The notes beneath the pieces were generated by a model. That model was not told the origin of the DNA, ran no database searches, and was given only the letters and a program-made list of their open reading frames with translations. Positions 33,209-44,205 of a stretch of 54,883 nt of DNA are shown here, piece by piece. The stretch is taken from the NCBI GenBank assembly GCA_001179505.1, contig CDMY01000388.1, forward strand, positions 2,027 through 56,909. Direction: 5' to 3'. How positions within the stretch are numbered: the first letter of the stretch is position 1; each line of letters opens with the position of its first letter. Origin of the DNA: Vitrella brassicaformis. Taxonomy: Eukaryota; Sar; Vitrellaceae. The position numbers were made by a program, and so were the translations under genes.

Positions 33209-35467
33209 TCAGCCCAGCCCCAGGGCCTCCCCCACCACAGCTTCCAGCGCCCCCGCCTCACACATGTTCCGCCCCAAGTGGAACGTCTTGGAGCGCTGCG
33301 GCCCCCTTAACCGCCCCAAAAGCTTCCGGTGTGTGCCGGTTGCAGGCGGGGGCGACCGGGGCTGCTGTCTCTGAGCTCCAGGCGGCGATTTGTGTCGGTG
33401 GAGGTCGCAATGGCCGCCCTGAATGGCGAAGATGTTGCCCGCTGACGTCTTGGTGGGCAATTCTGCCTCTTCATTCTCGTTGTTGTCTTGGTTGGTGTCG
33501 TCAGGCGCGGGCGGTGGTGGTGATGGTGGCGGCAGGGGTCTCTTGGCCCGGATGACGGTGTTGATGCGCGCCCAGTTGGCTATGAAGTTAGTGGGGTTGT
33601 CCTGGTTTGGGTCGTTTGGATCTCTGTAAAGGTAATCGTCGAACTGGCAGTCATACATGAGCCGATCCATCTCAAAATACTCGGCCGCTATCACCATGCG
33701 ACCATTCACCTGAACACACGTGGGGATATGTCTGTGTGTGTTTGTGGCGGTGGGGAGGGGCCGGGCTCTTACTTCGTCAAACCCGCTGACGAAAACGCCA
33801 ATACTATCCAGCTTCTCCTTGACCTTATCCATCGACATTCCCGCAAACGGCTGATCTGCAGCCATCCATCCATCCATCCAACACACGCATACAGGGCAGG
33901 GCAACAGACTCCTCCCCCACTCTCTGGATGTGATGTGTTGCTTTGCCCTCCCGCCTTGACTCACTCATTCACCCACCCCCTCAGCCACTCACCCTTTCCA
34001 TTGAGGTGCACCCTGACGTTCATCGGCGACCAGATGACCGTGGGCGTGAACTCGAGGCGCGCTTCTCTGATCTGGTAGTCAAACTCGCCTGTCGGCGTCT
34101 CCTCCTCAAACCCCATCGTCACTGAACACCACACACACTCGTTATGTCGTGTGTCTGCAGGGGGGGGTGTGTGTGTCTGTAGGGGCGTGTGTGTGCGCGC
34201 TTACCACTGAAGAGCACGTTGCCCAGTATCTGCTTGCCCGAGGGGGCCATCCGGAACTTGGCCCAGATCTGACCACGGTACTTGTGGTGCTCGTAGATGC
34301 ACACCTTGTCGCTGAAGCAGATGTGCCTTTAAGCGAGACAGAGACAACGTTAGATTGAATCAACGGGCGGGTGTGTGCGTGCATCTAACGGTCTGGGCCT
34401 CTGGAATTTCATCAGCACGAGTCCCGTCCCCACCACTATCAGCAGCTTGCTGCACAGCGACTGCACCGACAGAATGATCGTCCCTGTGGGGTCCTGCGGA
34501 CCATACTACAACACTCGACCAGAGAGAACACAGCATAACACACACACACACACACACACATCCATCCATCCGTCTGTGTAACGCCCATTGCTCACCGGTC
34601 CGTCGACGCCCATGAAGTTGGCCAGCGAGATGGCGAAGGCCCAGATGAAGTCTTCGTCAGGCAGGTCGTCGAAGCCGAAGAAGCTGTCGGGGAAGGCCAT
34701 GATGACCAGCCCAAAGACAATCGAGAAGGCAACGCTGATGGCGACGACCAACCCGAGAAGGAAGAACCAACTCGACTGCACATGATGTGGAGGATGACAG
34801 AATGAATGGCTTTGATTGATGCGTGTGGCTGTGGCTGTGTCTGTGTCTGTGTGTGTCTGGCGTCCCGTCCCACCTCTGCCAGCCATCTTGTGGGCGCAGC
34901 GTCGCGCGGCTTGTTGATCGTCTTGACCATGAAGCCAGGGTCTGACGTGAACTGGTTGATCCTGCTCACGACACACAGCACACGATCCATGACACTGACA
35001 GGGCAGTTGCATTCTCCCTCCCTCCCTCCCTCCCTCTAAATTGCTCACTTTGGTGCCTTGCGCACGAACGGGTTGCTGTAGATGACATCGAACGTCTTGA
35101 GCCTGTCCATCTGGCTCTCGCTCCTCGTCGCAGACGTGCCCCTGCTGATGCTGTTGCTGAACCGCGTCCAGCTCTTCTGCAGCGGCCGCATCAGCGCCTT
35201 CCAGTTGATACGGGTGCTCAGCCGCCGGAAGCCATCGGGCACTGCTGCAGCTTCTCCTGTGGTTGACTGAGAGTTTTTCGGCTCCATCACGACAGCACGC
35301 ATCGAGCACGGAGTGGCACTGCGTCGCATGATCTCTCTGGCCTCATTCTGTTCTGTTGCTGCTGCTTGTGAAGCGTGTGGAGCTTGAAAAGCGGCAGGTG
35401 GGTCAATGCCGTCGTCGAGCTCCGGTGGCGGCGAACGGCTGTCTGTCGTAGGGCTGGGCATTGCCAT
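33209..35467 (-). CDS. Inward-rectifier (Kir)-like channel protein with altered pore
   Basis: Eight in-phase exons (35467-35049, 34961-34874, 34775-34596, 34505-34390, 34326-34205, 34121-33993, 33855-33773, 33709-33209) give about 545 residues. A ~165-residue cytosolic head is followed by a first membrane helix (FFLLGLVVAISVAFSIVFGL), a pore-like acidic loop, a second helix (LLIVVGTGLVLMKFQRPRP) and a beta-rich cytosolic domain starting ICFSDKVCIYEHHKYRGQIW, which resembles the Kir C-terminal immunoglobulin-like domain (FS..A.I..RDGK.CL..R). The C-terminus is Pro-rich and Asn/Asp-rich. The expected TxGYG selectivity filter is absent; the equivalent stretch reads NFMGVDGPYGPQDP, with an exon junction in the middle. 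It may be a non-selective or non-conducting relative. Family call is moderate. Confidence 0.62.
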
Positions 35468-35965
35468 TTGCTGTTTTGTTGTTTTGCTGCAGATCTGCTG
35501 GTTTAAGCTCGCGTGTGACGTGGCTCAAGTGTTGAAGCCACAGACGTTTTGTCTTTGCTCCCAGAATGGCTGGCAGCAGCGCTTCAGATGAGGACCAGGC
35601 ACCACCGGGCACACTGCAGTTGCTTTGCAGTGTGCCTGGGGCTGCCTGGTGCTTATCTGAAGCGCTGCTGCCAGCCATTGGCTCTTCACTCATCGAACAA
35701 AAGCAGACACGACTCTCTGTCTGACAAGTGTCGTTGTGCGAGGAGGTGCAACCGACTCGCTGTCCGTCTGCCACGAGATCCACCCCGCCAGTAGATGTGA
35801 CGGAGTGGATTGCGTGTCAGAAGCAGAAGGAATCACTCCCACCTTCTCACTCACGCGACAGACACCCACAGCACAGCACCTGTCAACTCAACAGGAGCTA
35901 AAGGTACACTTCAGCGATTACACAAAGCAGAAAGAAGGCACCTTCCCCACGACCCACAGTCTGGT
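35468..35965. other. Intergenic with a long hairpin
   Basis: Upstream region of the Kir-like gene and 3' flank of the AP2 gene, both on the minus strand. Its main feature is the 113 bp palindrome at 35566-35678. Confidence 0.5.
35566..35678. repeat. 113 bp imperfect palindrome (53 bp arms, 7 nt loop)
   Basis: The outer 24 bp of the arms (atggctggcagcagcgcttc and four more bases) pair perfectly. The inner 29 bp pair with five mismatches around loop gttgctt. Read from either strand it begins ATG and encodes MAGSSASD..QA.PGTLQ, because it is a palindrome. It lies about 100 bp upstream of the Kir-like start. Confidence 0.93.
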
Positions 35966-37478
35966 TCACGCGCCTTCGACGCCCCGCCATCCGCCACGCA
36001 CAAACCTGAGTCTCTCCTTCCCGGGCGGAAGGGCGTTTGAGGGCACTGGCTCGGCGGCTGGCGGTGGCTGTGGGCTGCCCGTCTCCTGGCTGAGTCTCTC
36101 GAGGTAGGTGCGGCGGCGGTCGACGGCCAGCTCCCGCGCCTTGTCGAAGCCATGCACTTCAGCTGACAAACATGATAGACAGGCAGTCAGAGGCAGGGAA
36201 TGGGCAATGTGGGAGAGAGAGAGTGGGGCACCTGGTGAGTTCTGTCCTTACCGCAGAATGCGCGTGTGCATGGCCTTCCGTTCTCGCGGTACCAGGTGAC
36301 CCACGATGAGAGTTTCTCGTCCCACGTGACCCCGTCAATGCCGCTGTCGTAGTGGGGCTTCGACCCCAGACGGCCGTCTTGCTGCACAGACACACACATA
36401 CACAGAGAGAGAGAGGGGGGGAGAGTGGCGCCTGGCCGGGTGTGTGTAGGTGTGGTGACCTTGAGTTGAGTGTAAAACATGAATGCCTCTCGCTTGGCGG
36501 CCTCGACGCCGTATTTCTTGACGGGGAACGGCTTGGCCTGGAGCTTCTCGTGCTCGTACCAGTACACTTCCCACGCCTCGTTCAGATCCTCCCATCTGCA
36601 CACGTCAGACACACAGACAAGACACACGGCCACACAGACACACGGCACTATGGTGCGAGTGTGTGAATGTGTGTGGCGCCATGCGTGCAGACAGACGTAC
36701 GTGACGTTAGGGTTGCTGCTGTCGTAGTAGTCGTTGCGGAGGGTGATCTCCTTGGGATGCGGGTGGTGCACCGGATGCTTCCTGCACTCAACACAACACA
36801 ACACCACACCACACCACACACGTCAGCCATTCCATTCCCCCCTCTCCTCTTTCCCTCCGTCCCTCAGTTCCCCCTCTCACACCTGTTGTATCGCCTGAAT
36901 CTGTTGCCAATCCCCCAGTTGAAGACCCTCTGGTGGTGCGTGTCCATGTCCCCCCGAAACACCTCCCGCAGCGGCGGTGGGTCCCCCTCCCGCCGCTCCC
37001 GCTGGTCATAGTTGGGCCGCACGTCGGGCGGCGGCGGGTGGCGCAGGTACAGCCAGTGCTTCCCGCGGGGCATCTCGAACCCCTCGCGCATGTAGAACTC
37101 CCTGTCCCGCTCGGGCAGCCCATCTGTTCTGGTGAGGGCCTTCTGGTGCTCAGGGTCTTCCTCTTTCGCTGTGGGTGTGGGCGGGGAGTCGTTGAGGTAT
37201 TTCTTGACGGCCTCTGCTGCCTCGTCTGTCCGGTCTCCGTCGTCGTAACCCCTCCTAACGATGCCGCGCGACAGCTTGTTGATGGCCTTCCTGGCTCTTG
37301 TGTGGACGCTGCGGCGCGGCACACACGGCCATGGCAAGGCTGCATTCGTGCTGCCGCTGGTGGGAGGGGAAGAGTGATGCGGCGCGGGTGCTGCACCACA
37401 GAGGACGGGGCAGAGGCGGGGTGTGAGGCAAGATGACAGCCGTGACGTAATGTGGCAGATCCGGCCCATTTTCTCCAT
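35966..37478 (-). CDS. AP2-domain protein (two AP2-like domains)
   Basis: Five exons (37478-36883, 36781-36701, 36595-36460, 36381-36252, 36162-35966) join in phase to about 379 residues. Two AP2-like DNA-binding domains are visible in the C-terminal half. The first reads VTWEDLNEAWEVYWYE... with PFPVKKYGVEAAKREAF. The second reads SGIDGVTWDEKLSSWVTWYR... with HGFDKARELAVDRRR. Both follow the W-x-W strand pattern and the YGF..A...A helix typical of the domain. AP2 proteins are the main expanded transcription-factor class of alveolates. The N-terminus holds a basic segment (RRSVHTRARKAINKLSRG), and a Pro-rich tail follows the second domain. The first ATG in the open frame (37478) was used. Confidence 0.82.
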
Positions 37479-37600
37479 TTGCCGTGAAGATTCAAGAGAA
37501 AAAGGGCCACTTGTCGGGCAGGGTATGAAACCCTGCACATTTGACTCCACGAGCTCGCCATTTCAGGATCTGCCCGTGTCTTTGTGCGTCTTTCTGCGTC
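37479..37600. promoter_or_regulatory. 122 bp divergent intergenic region
   Basis: Lies between the AP2 start (-) and the TMEM205-like start (+). Both promoters must fit here or overlap the genes. Confidence 0.45.
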
Positions 37601-38589
37601 ATGATGCCGTCCACGCTGACCTCCGTCACCGCCCTCTCCTTGCTGCTGTGCGTTGCATCTTCATCTCCATCGCTTCCTCTGCGTCGCACCAGTGTGGCTG
37701 CCTTTGCACCGCCACATGCACCAACACCAACAGCAGCATCAGGCTCAGCCCAAGGAGCCCTCTTCGGCAACTCATCATCACGCAGCCTGAGCAGGGACAG
37801 TGGTGTGGCTCGACGGGCAGCCGCGACGCTCACCACTGAGGCCGACAGGGATGTCGAGACGCTGGAGGAGAAGAAGCAGATGGCGGGGCTGGAGAGGTGG
37901 GACCCACAGGTACGTGTGTGTGGCCACCTGCAAGTGGTGTGTGCAGCACCCACTGGCTGAGCGTCGGGTGTCTGTCTGCCTGCCTGTCTGTCTGTCTGTG
38001 TGCAGGTGTGGGTGGCGCCAGCGGTGCACAACAGGAACAGCGTGCGGCTGCTGGCCTTGCTGTCCACCCTCCTGCTGGCCTCGGGCTCCACCGTCTTCGT
38101 CTCCAAGCAGCTGACGCTCTTCGTCCACTTGCTGGCCTATGCCACCTGGCTTGGCAGCGTCATCTACACCACTTTCGTTGCGGTATGCACACACACACAA
38201 AGAGAGAGAGAGGGAGAGAGAGGGAGGGAGAGAGGGAGGGAGGGAAGGGGGAAAGGAGGGAATTGGCCAGTGTACGCCCCTGTCTCCCTCTTGTGGTGTG
38301 ATGGTTTTGGTGTTTGCCAGGGAATCACCATGTTTCGCAACCTGCCGCGCAAGACGTTCGGGCGGCTGCAGTCGAAGCTCTTCCCGCTCTACTTCCAGCT
38401 CTGCACCGGGATGCTGATCGTGCTGCTGACCACAGGCGGGGCGAGCGTCCTGCCCAATCGGGCCATGATGGCCAACCTCGCTGTGGCTCTCGTCATGACG
38501 CTCGCCAATCTTTTCGTCCTCGAGCCGAAATCCACTGAGATAATGTTCAAGCGGTAGACGCAGGCAGACAGGCTTGATGGTGTGTTGTC

Positions 38590-38620
<31 letters not shown>

Positions 38621-38787
38621 TGTGTAGGTATGAGATGGAGGACCAAGGCAGGAAGGACGACCCGGAGTATAAGGCGCTCGCCAAGGGTTTCGGCAAGTTC
38701 CACGGGCTCTCTTCGCTGACCAACCTGATCGCCTTGTGCGGCGGGGTGGCCCACGGGTGGACTCTCGCCTCTCTCATCGGAGCATAG
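37601..38787 (+). CDS. TMEM205-like (DUF4149) membrane protein
   Basis: Four exons (37601-37909, 38006-38182, 38321-38553, 38628-38787) give about 292 residues. The hydrophobic N-terminus (TALSLLLCVASSSPSL) looks like a signal peptide and is followed by a Ser/Ala/Arg-rich stretch that could be a plastid transit region. The family core follows: helices around LLALLSTLLLASGSTVF, HLLAYATWLGSVIYTTFVAG, LFPLYFQLCTGMLIVLL and MMANLAVALVMTLANLFVLEP, then FGKFHGLSSLTNLIALCGG, the conserved C-terminal signature. TMEM205-like proteins are poorly understood integral membrane proteins. The ATG at 37604 is an equally possible start. Confidence 0.86.
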
Positions 38788-39394
38788 CACAGCACCGAAG
38801 GAGCGAGAGAGTGGTGGCCGAGCCAGAGGGTTTTCTCGGTCTGTGTAGCTGTAGCGTTGTGTATCACTGTCTTGGGAGTATCTCTCTATAGGGCCTGGCC
38901 TGCTGCCGATGGGCGGCATACGCCCTGTTTCTTGTGTGTGCGAGGGAGATCGGGTGCTGGCTGAGTGGAAAGGAAGGAGTGGGCTAAGCCTGCTGATAGA
39001 TGAACAGACAGACAGACAGAGAGACGGACGGACGGACGGACGGGAGGAGGGAGTGCTGCTTGAGAGAGTCAGTCAGTGGACGGCCGCCGCACAGCCCCAT
39101 TCCACGGTGGTGGCGCACGGGCGCAATGGATGCAACCACCGTCCAATTGCAGTCGTGTGTCACATGCACGGAATGCCGCTGTGGGATGGCTGTCCGAGAC
39201 ACAGAAGAGAGGGCAGATTGGTGTTGCTGTGTGCAGAGTACGAAGCAAATCTCTGAGCCGTTGACGATATTGGACAAATCATCCATGCATGCTGTCCATC
39301 CCGCAATGAATGACGCGCAGCAGCATTGGATCGTAACGGACTGCAACGGATCGCGAGGCGCGAGCTGAGACAGGAAAGAAGCACGGAACCTGCA
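38788..39394. other. Intergenic
   Basis: Between two plus-strand genes; contains (GACG)n and (ACAG)n near 39005-39045. No gene supported. Confidence 0.5.
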
Positions 39395-42241
39395 ATGTCG
39401 GCCGCTGACGTGTCGGCGGCTGTGGCGGCATGGCCAGGCCCCCTGGAAGAAAACCCCTTCGAGGCCGCAAATCTCCGCCGATGGGCCCGCTCGGCACGCC
39501 AGGAGCTGCTCAAAAACCGTTCCAGCACCCCACTGCAAAGGGCACTGGCCACCAAGAGAAGACACCATGCCTCCCGCGTGAGCATGATGCACAGGAAATT
39601 CAATGAAACCACAAAGCGAAGTCAACGGCATGTGATTTCTATCAGATGACCACACCGTCCGATGCTGTCGTTCCTGACGACAAGCAGCAGCCCCTGGGGC
39701 AACCGTCCCGCCCCTCTCCCACCCCGGCAAGCCCCAGGACGCCCCGCAATGCGATTCATCAGCCAGCCGGACAGAAGCTCACCATCCAGTATCTCGGCGA
39801 GTTCCGTGGTGCGATGGGGGTACTCGCGCAGACGCTTGCCCTCACCCATCGCAACACACACGCCCCTCCCACGCCGTTGCCTCAGCACCAGCGCCCCACG
39901 ACCGCCCCTCAGCCTTCTCATCAGCTCGGTCTGCCGCTGTCGCCGAGGAGTGTGCGGTTCCACGCGTCTACGGAGTCGTCGAGGGATGCATCGCCTATGG
40001 ACTCGGTGTTGGGGTCACCCAAAGGCATGGGAGAGCCGAGAGAGAAGGAGGGTGGGGAGGGGGAGGGGGAGGGGCTGATGTCGGCGAAGGAGGTGCACAG
40101 CTTGTGTGTCCACGTTGTGAACCAATCGATGGGCAGGTACGGTACCTGAGGACGCGGAGCTTCTCTCTGTGTTCGTTCCATCATGAATGTTGGTCTTTCC
40201 CTGTTCTGCATCTGATCTGCCCCCCCCNNNNNNNNNNNNNNNNNNNNNNNNNNNNNNNNNNNNNNNNNNNNNNNNNNNNNNNNNNNNNNNNNNNNNNNNN
40301 NNNNNNNNNNNNNNNNNNNNNNNNNNNNNNNNNNNNNNNNNNNNNNNNNNNNNNNNNNNNNNNNNNNNNNNNNNNNNNNNNNNNNNNNNNNNNNNNNNNN
40401 NNNNNNNNNNNNNNNNNNNNNNNNNNNNNNNNNNNNNNNNNNNNNNNNNNNNNNNNNNNNNNNNNNNNNNNNNNNNNNNNNNNNNNNNNNNNNNNNNNNN
40501 NNNNNNNNNNNNNNNNNNNNNNNNNNNCCCCCCCCCCCCCCCCCCAGGTGGGTGAGCGGCAGCAACCCACGAGGCACCCTGCTGCACCCTCTAAAGCGGC
40601 GCGTACCGAGACTCAACCTCTACCTCACACACCAACCGTACGCACACACACACACACACACACAGATACGCGCAGTCACGCTGTGTGCATCGAGATGTCG
40701 ATGTCTGGATGGATGTGCATCGGTCATGGTATGTTTGGTTGCAGTCCCTGGGTGGCGGCCCCGCTGCCCCCGGAGGAAGCCAACCGTGACGTGAGTGCCG
40801 TGCTGGGCAAGGAGACACGGAGACAGGACAGAGAACCGAGGAGACGCATCACACGGCCGGAAACTGCTGGTGCGGTGAAAGACAATCGACAGAGGTAGCC
40901 GCTGGAGACCATCCTTTGTGTGCGCAGGAGGGCATCTGTTCAAGAGCCGCACATCCAGAAGGGCGAGGCCGACCACTACGCGGCCGTGCTCTCCATCAGC
41001 GCAGACGGCCAAAAACCCCCCAATCAACATCCCCTCCCTCCCCGAGCAGCCCTTCCCTCCCCCAACAGCCCCCACACCCACACCCACACCGCCTCTGACG
41101 ATGCACATCCACACGCAAACAAGGCCCACCACCACCAGCACCAGCAGGGAGAGAGAGAGATGGCACGACAGAGGCTGGATCAAGACAACCAGCACGGAGA
41201 CGGGCAGGGAGGGCTTAAAGGAGCTGTCCATCCCCCTTCCCCCTCCCCCAGAAACGGCGAGAGACCTCACAAGAAGGCTGGGCCGGCCGAAGGAACACCC
41301 GGACGCATGGACGCCCTCCAAAGTGCGGAAGAGGGAGGACTCTGCCGAGAGACACCCACCTACGCCCTCGCCCACCCCACACGAGCTCACGGCCGAGCGG
41401 ATACGGACCCCCTCTTTCTCAGACAGGATCGTCGGCCTTTTCCAGAGACCGCAGACGGCCCCTGAAGTGTGTGTGGAGATCGAGCGGCCTGAGACACTCA
41501 GACCCGAGCAAAGGAGGTGGCTTTGCGGGGAGGAGGGAGCAATGGGTGTGAGGAAACACCCCCCAAACCACCCTAACAACAACTCGCCCGTCACGGCCTC
41601 GCCCGTGAGTGTGGTCAGCATCCCCAAGGCCACGTCGGACAGCGACCATGACGCCGCCAACATGACTCCTGTACCTGCTTCTGCGCGGCCTTATGCCCAT
41701 CCTCACCTCGGCACAAGGCCGGAGATAACGCTGACGTCACAATGGACGGCCAGGAGCGAAAAACGAGCAGAACGAGAAGGCCAGGCGATCGCAGCGAAGA
41801 GGACAGAGACCGAAACGACCGATCGGCCGCGGGGAGACGAATACGCCGACAAGGGGGCGATTGGCATTGGGGAGAAGTGGGCATCATCAGGCAATGGTTG
41901 CGAGTTTTACCTGGAGTTTGTGCAGCAGAAGAGGAAGATGGGCCTCGCTGAGAGGGAGGACCTGCAGCTGAAATCCATTGCGGCCACGCTGCTGCCGACA
42001 CACCCCGCTGAGGAAGTGGACGAGGCCATCGCTGAGGCGGCAGCGATTGGCGAGCCGGTCGAGGGACTGTATATTCCGTAAGCCCCGTGTGTTTGTGTGT
42101 GTATGTGATGAGATGACATTTACGTTGGTGTGTTTGGTGTTATGTTTGTGCAGGCCTCCATCTTATTTGCGGTCGGCAGGGGAGGGGATAGCTCTGCGGC
42201 ATGACCGGAGGACGCCGAATGCGTGGGCTCTCATGGCATGA
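39395..42241 (+). CDS. Hypothetical Pro/Arg-rich protein, spanning an assembly gap
   Basis: Proposed exons: 39395-39577, 39646-40136, (gap), 40548-40637, 40745-40785, 40928-42077 and 42154-42241. Phases agree across every join, including across the gap if it holds only intron. The product is largely disordered, rich in Pro, Thr, Ser and Arg, with short hydrophobic islands (LTIQYLGEFRGAMGVLAQTL, SAKEVHSLCVHVVNQSMGR). The more ordered C-terminus contains CEFYLEFVQQKRKMGLAERE and AEEVDEAIAEAAAIGEP. The exon 4 end is chosen to keep the long downstream frame. No family recognised. Confidence 0.5.
40228..40527. other. Assembly gap (300 N) flanked by poly-C
   Basis: Exactly 300 N, preceded by c(8) and followed by c(18). 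The round number suggests a placeholder size, and the homopolymer edges suggest a C-rich tract broke the assembly. It lies inside a likely intron. Confidence 0.97.
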
Positions 42242-42532
42242 TGGATGACACGATCACATTGCTGCACCCAGTGTTGGCTAAAGTTAATTAGGAGCGTTGA
42301 TCGATCCATGTCTCTGTCCGTGTCGTCTGTCTCTCCGTGTCTCTGTGTAAGGGCAGGTCTTAGACATGTGACAGACAAAGAGTGCCATTCATTCACAAGA
42401 TGTCAACCAGATGTCTCAGTCGGACGTCAAGAAAGCTCAGTCTCCATCACACACACACCACCTCGCCCGTGACAGTCACATTTAGATAGGTAGCCATACC
42501 CTCACGACGACGGCCTCCTTGTCTCTCTCCCC

Positions 42533-42912
42533 TCATCTGAGTGACCACCTGGGCGGTCTTGCTTTTGCTCTGGTGTAGCTGGTGTGGGCGCTTGTGTTGA
42601 TGTCAGCCTCCTGCTGTGACAGCAGCTCAACCTCTGACTCAAGCTGATCACACACACAGACATAGCGAGACCCGTGCAGATGAGATGTTTTGTGTGAGGC
42701 AGGAGTGCGATCCGATCGCACCTTACCTTGGCAATCAGCGAGTTCTGCTGCACTATCTGCTTTTCCAATCTGCCGGCGCACACAGACACACATGCGTGGG
42801 ACAACCACCCTCCCAGCCATGTATGTCACCTCTTGCACTCCTTCAACAGCCCAATCATCGCCGCGTTCTCCGCCGTCGGCGCCAACCCGTCGATCCCATC
42901 AAATGCAGACAT
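42533..42912 (-). CDS. Small coiled-coil protein
   Basis: Three exons (42912-42830, 42769-42727, 42643-42533) join in phase to 78 residues. A leucine-heptad helix spans the centre (MIGLLKECKRLEKQIVQQN followed by SLIAKLESEVELLSQQEAD), and the tail is basic. The size and single long helix resemble small adaptor subunits of larger complexes, but I cannot name a family. Too short to be obvious from single ORFs; the phase match over three exons is the main support. Confidence 0.6.
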
Positions 42913-43206
42913 TATCGGCGAAGAAAAGGCCGTCGGGGGACGCCTGTAACCACCCCCACCCTGAGGCTCTGCTGCGGCCCTGGATGTGGTTGTGGATCTG
43001 CCTCTTGTCCGTTCGTATGGCTGGCCGGCCCTGCCGACGTCGTGCCCGCACCGCTGGCAGATGAAGGGGGGAGAGAGGGGGCGGCGAGAGGGGGGGAGAG
43101 GTGGGGAGGGAGGGAGAGGGGATGGCACAGCACTGCAAATGGCCACCGGCACAGAGATGGTGAGAGGGAGCATTGCGTTCCATGCGGCGCCGTGTCTCTT
43201 TGTCTC

Positions 43207-44131
43207 CTACTCCGTATCCGTGTATCTCGCGGGAGGCTTCTGCGTCTCATGGCCGACGCGCATCAACCGGATTCCCACGCCACTTGGCACATCGTGTCTC
43301 GCGGCCGTGGGCTGCTGCTGCTGCTGGACTGGTGCTTTCCTTTCTCCCATGAACAGCTGACTGGGCCAGGCCCTGGTCTCTTCACGAAAGTGACGAACAG
43401 GATGGTGTCCCGAAGCCGCCAAGTCGGGCAATATCGTGCTGCATGCCAGGGAAAGAAGCTCATGGACAGTGAGTTCTCTCTGTGTGCGCCTCGCCTCGCC
43501 CCGCCTACCTGCACGCCTCAGCGTCAGATGCACCGACTACCACCATCCCTTCATCCACCGTCCCCCTGGCTCTCGGTCTGGGCTGTCCCGGATCTTCCAA
43601 TCGCTCTGGCGGCTCAGACACGACCCGGCAGTGGTAGGAATCATCTCTTGGCGCCCTCCAGATGCTCGTGTCGTGGTAAGACAATCGCTGTTGTCTCCCT
43701 CTCTGATGCTGCTCGTTAACAGGGGGCGGAGAGGGAGGGGGAGGCGGCCGCCAGTAGGCCGGGGGCTGCCGGGTGTGTGTCGACGGGACTGGGGAATCCT
43801 GAAAGGGCTGACTCTGACCGACAAGGCAACTCCGCTCTCTCTTGTCTATCTGCAGACATGGGCACACCACACGCAAAGCAAAGGAGAAAATCGCCATTGC
43901 AATGCAACGACGCAACAGCGGCTTGCTTACCACCTGATCTCCCCCAGCAGGGACTTGAGCAGGCGCCTCCCTCCCCGCCCTGGCCAGCCCCACGACTGTT
44001 CTCCCCCTCTCTGCGAGCATCTCATCGAGAGACGCACGCAGAGACACCGACGAATGCTGTCGCTCCTGACTGGCGGCAATCAGCCGGTCAATCGACTCCC
44101 CTGCCACATCCAACAGGCTCAGAGCCTGCAT
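43207..44131 (-). CDS. Hypothetical protein with N-terminal helix
   Basis: Three exons (44131-43931, 43849-43509, 43438-43207) give about 257 residues. The N-terminus is helical (MQALSLLDVAGESIDRLIAA, SLRASLDEMLAERG). The remainder is Pro/Arg/Gln-rich and probably disordered, with a QQQQQ run. It starts 74 bp from the oppositely oriented gene at 44206. A longer in-frame start near 44257 exists but would overlap that gene. No family recognised. Confidence 0.5.
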
Positions 44132-44205
44132 GATTACTGGCAGCCTCAAAGACAGGGGGGGCAGTGGGGGCCTGATTGTCTCGCTCGCAAGATCCAAAGG
44201 CGCAA

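Noticed and set aside
35403-35783. Minus-strand ORF with MAGSSASDKHQ peptide
   Set aside because: Its apparent coding match on both strands is explained by the palindrome at 35566-35678, and it is out of frame with the Kir-like gene.
40104-40898. ORFs running through the N tract
   Set aside because: They are artefacts of translating unknown bases; only flanking exons with matching phase were kept.
42616-43719. 367-codon plus-strand ORF
   Set aside because: Crosses two minus-strand genes with good splice phases, has no recognisable motif and is rich in Arg, Pro and Ser as expected of GC-rich antisense sequence.
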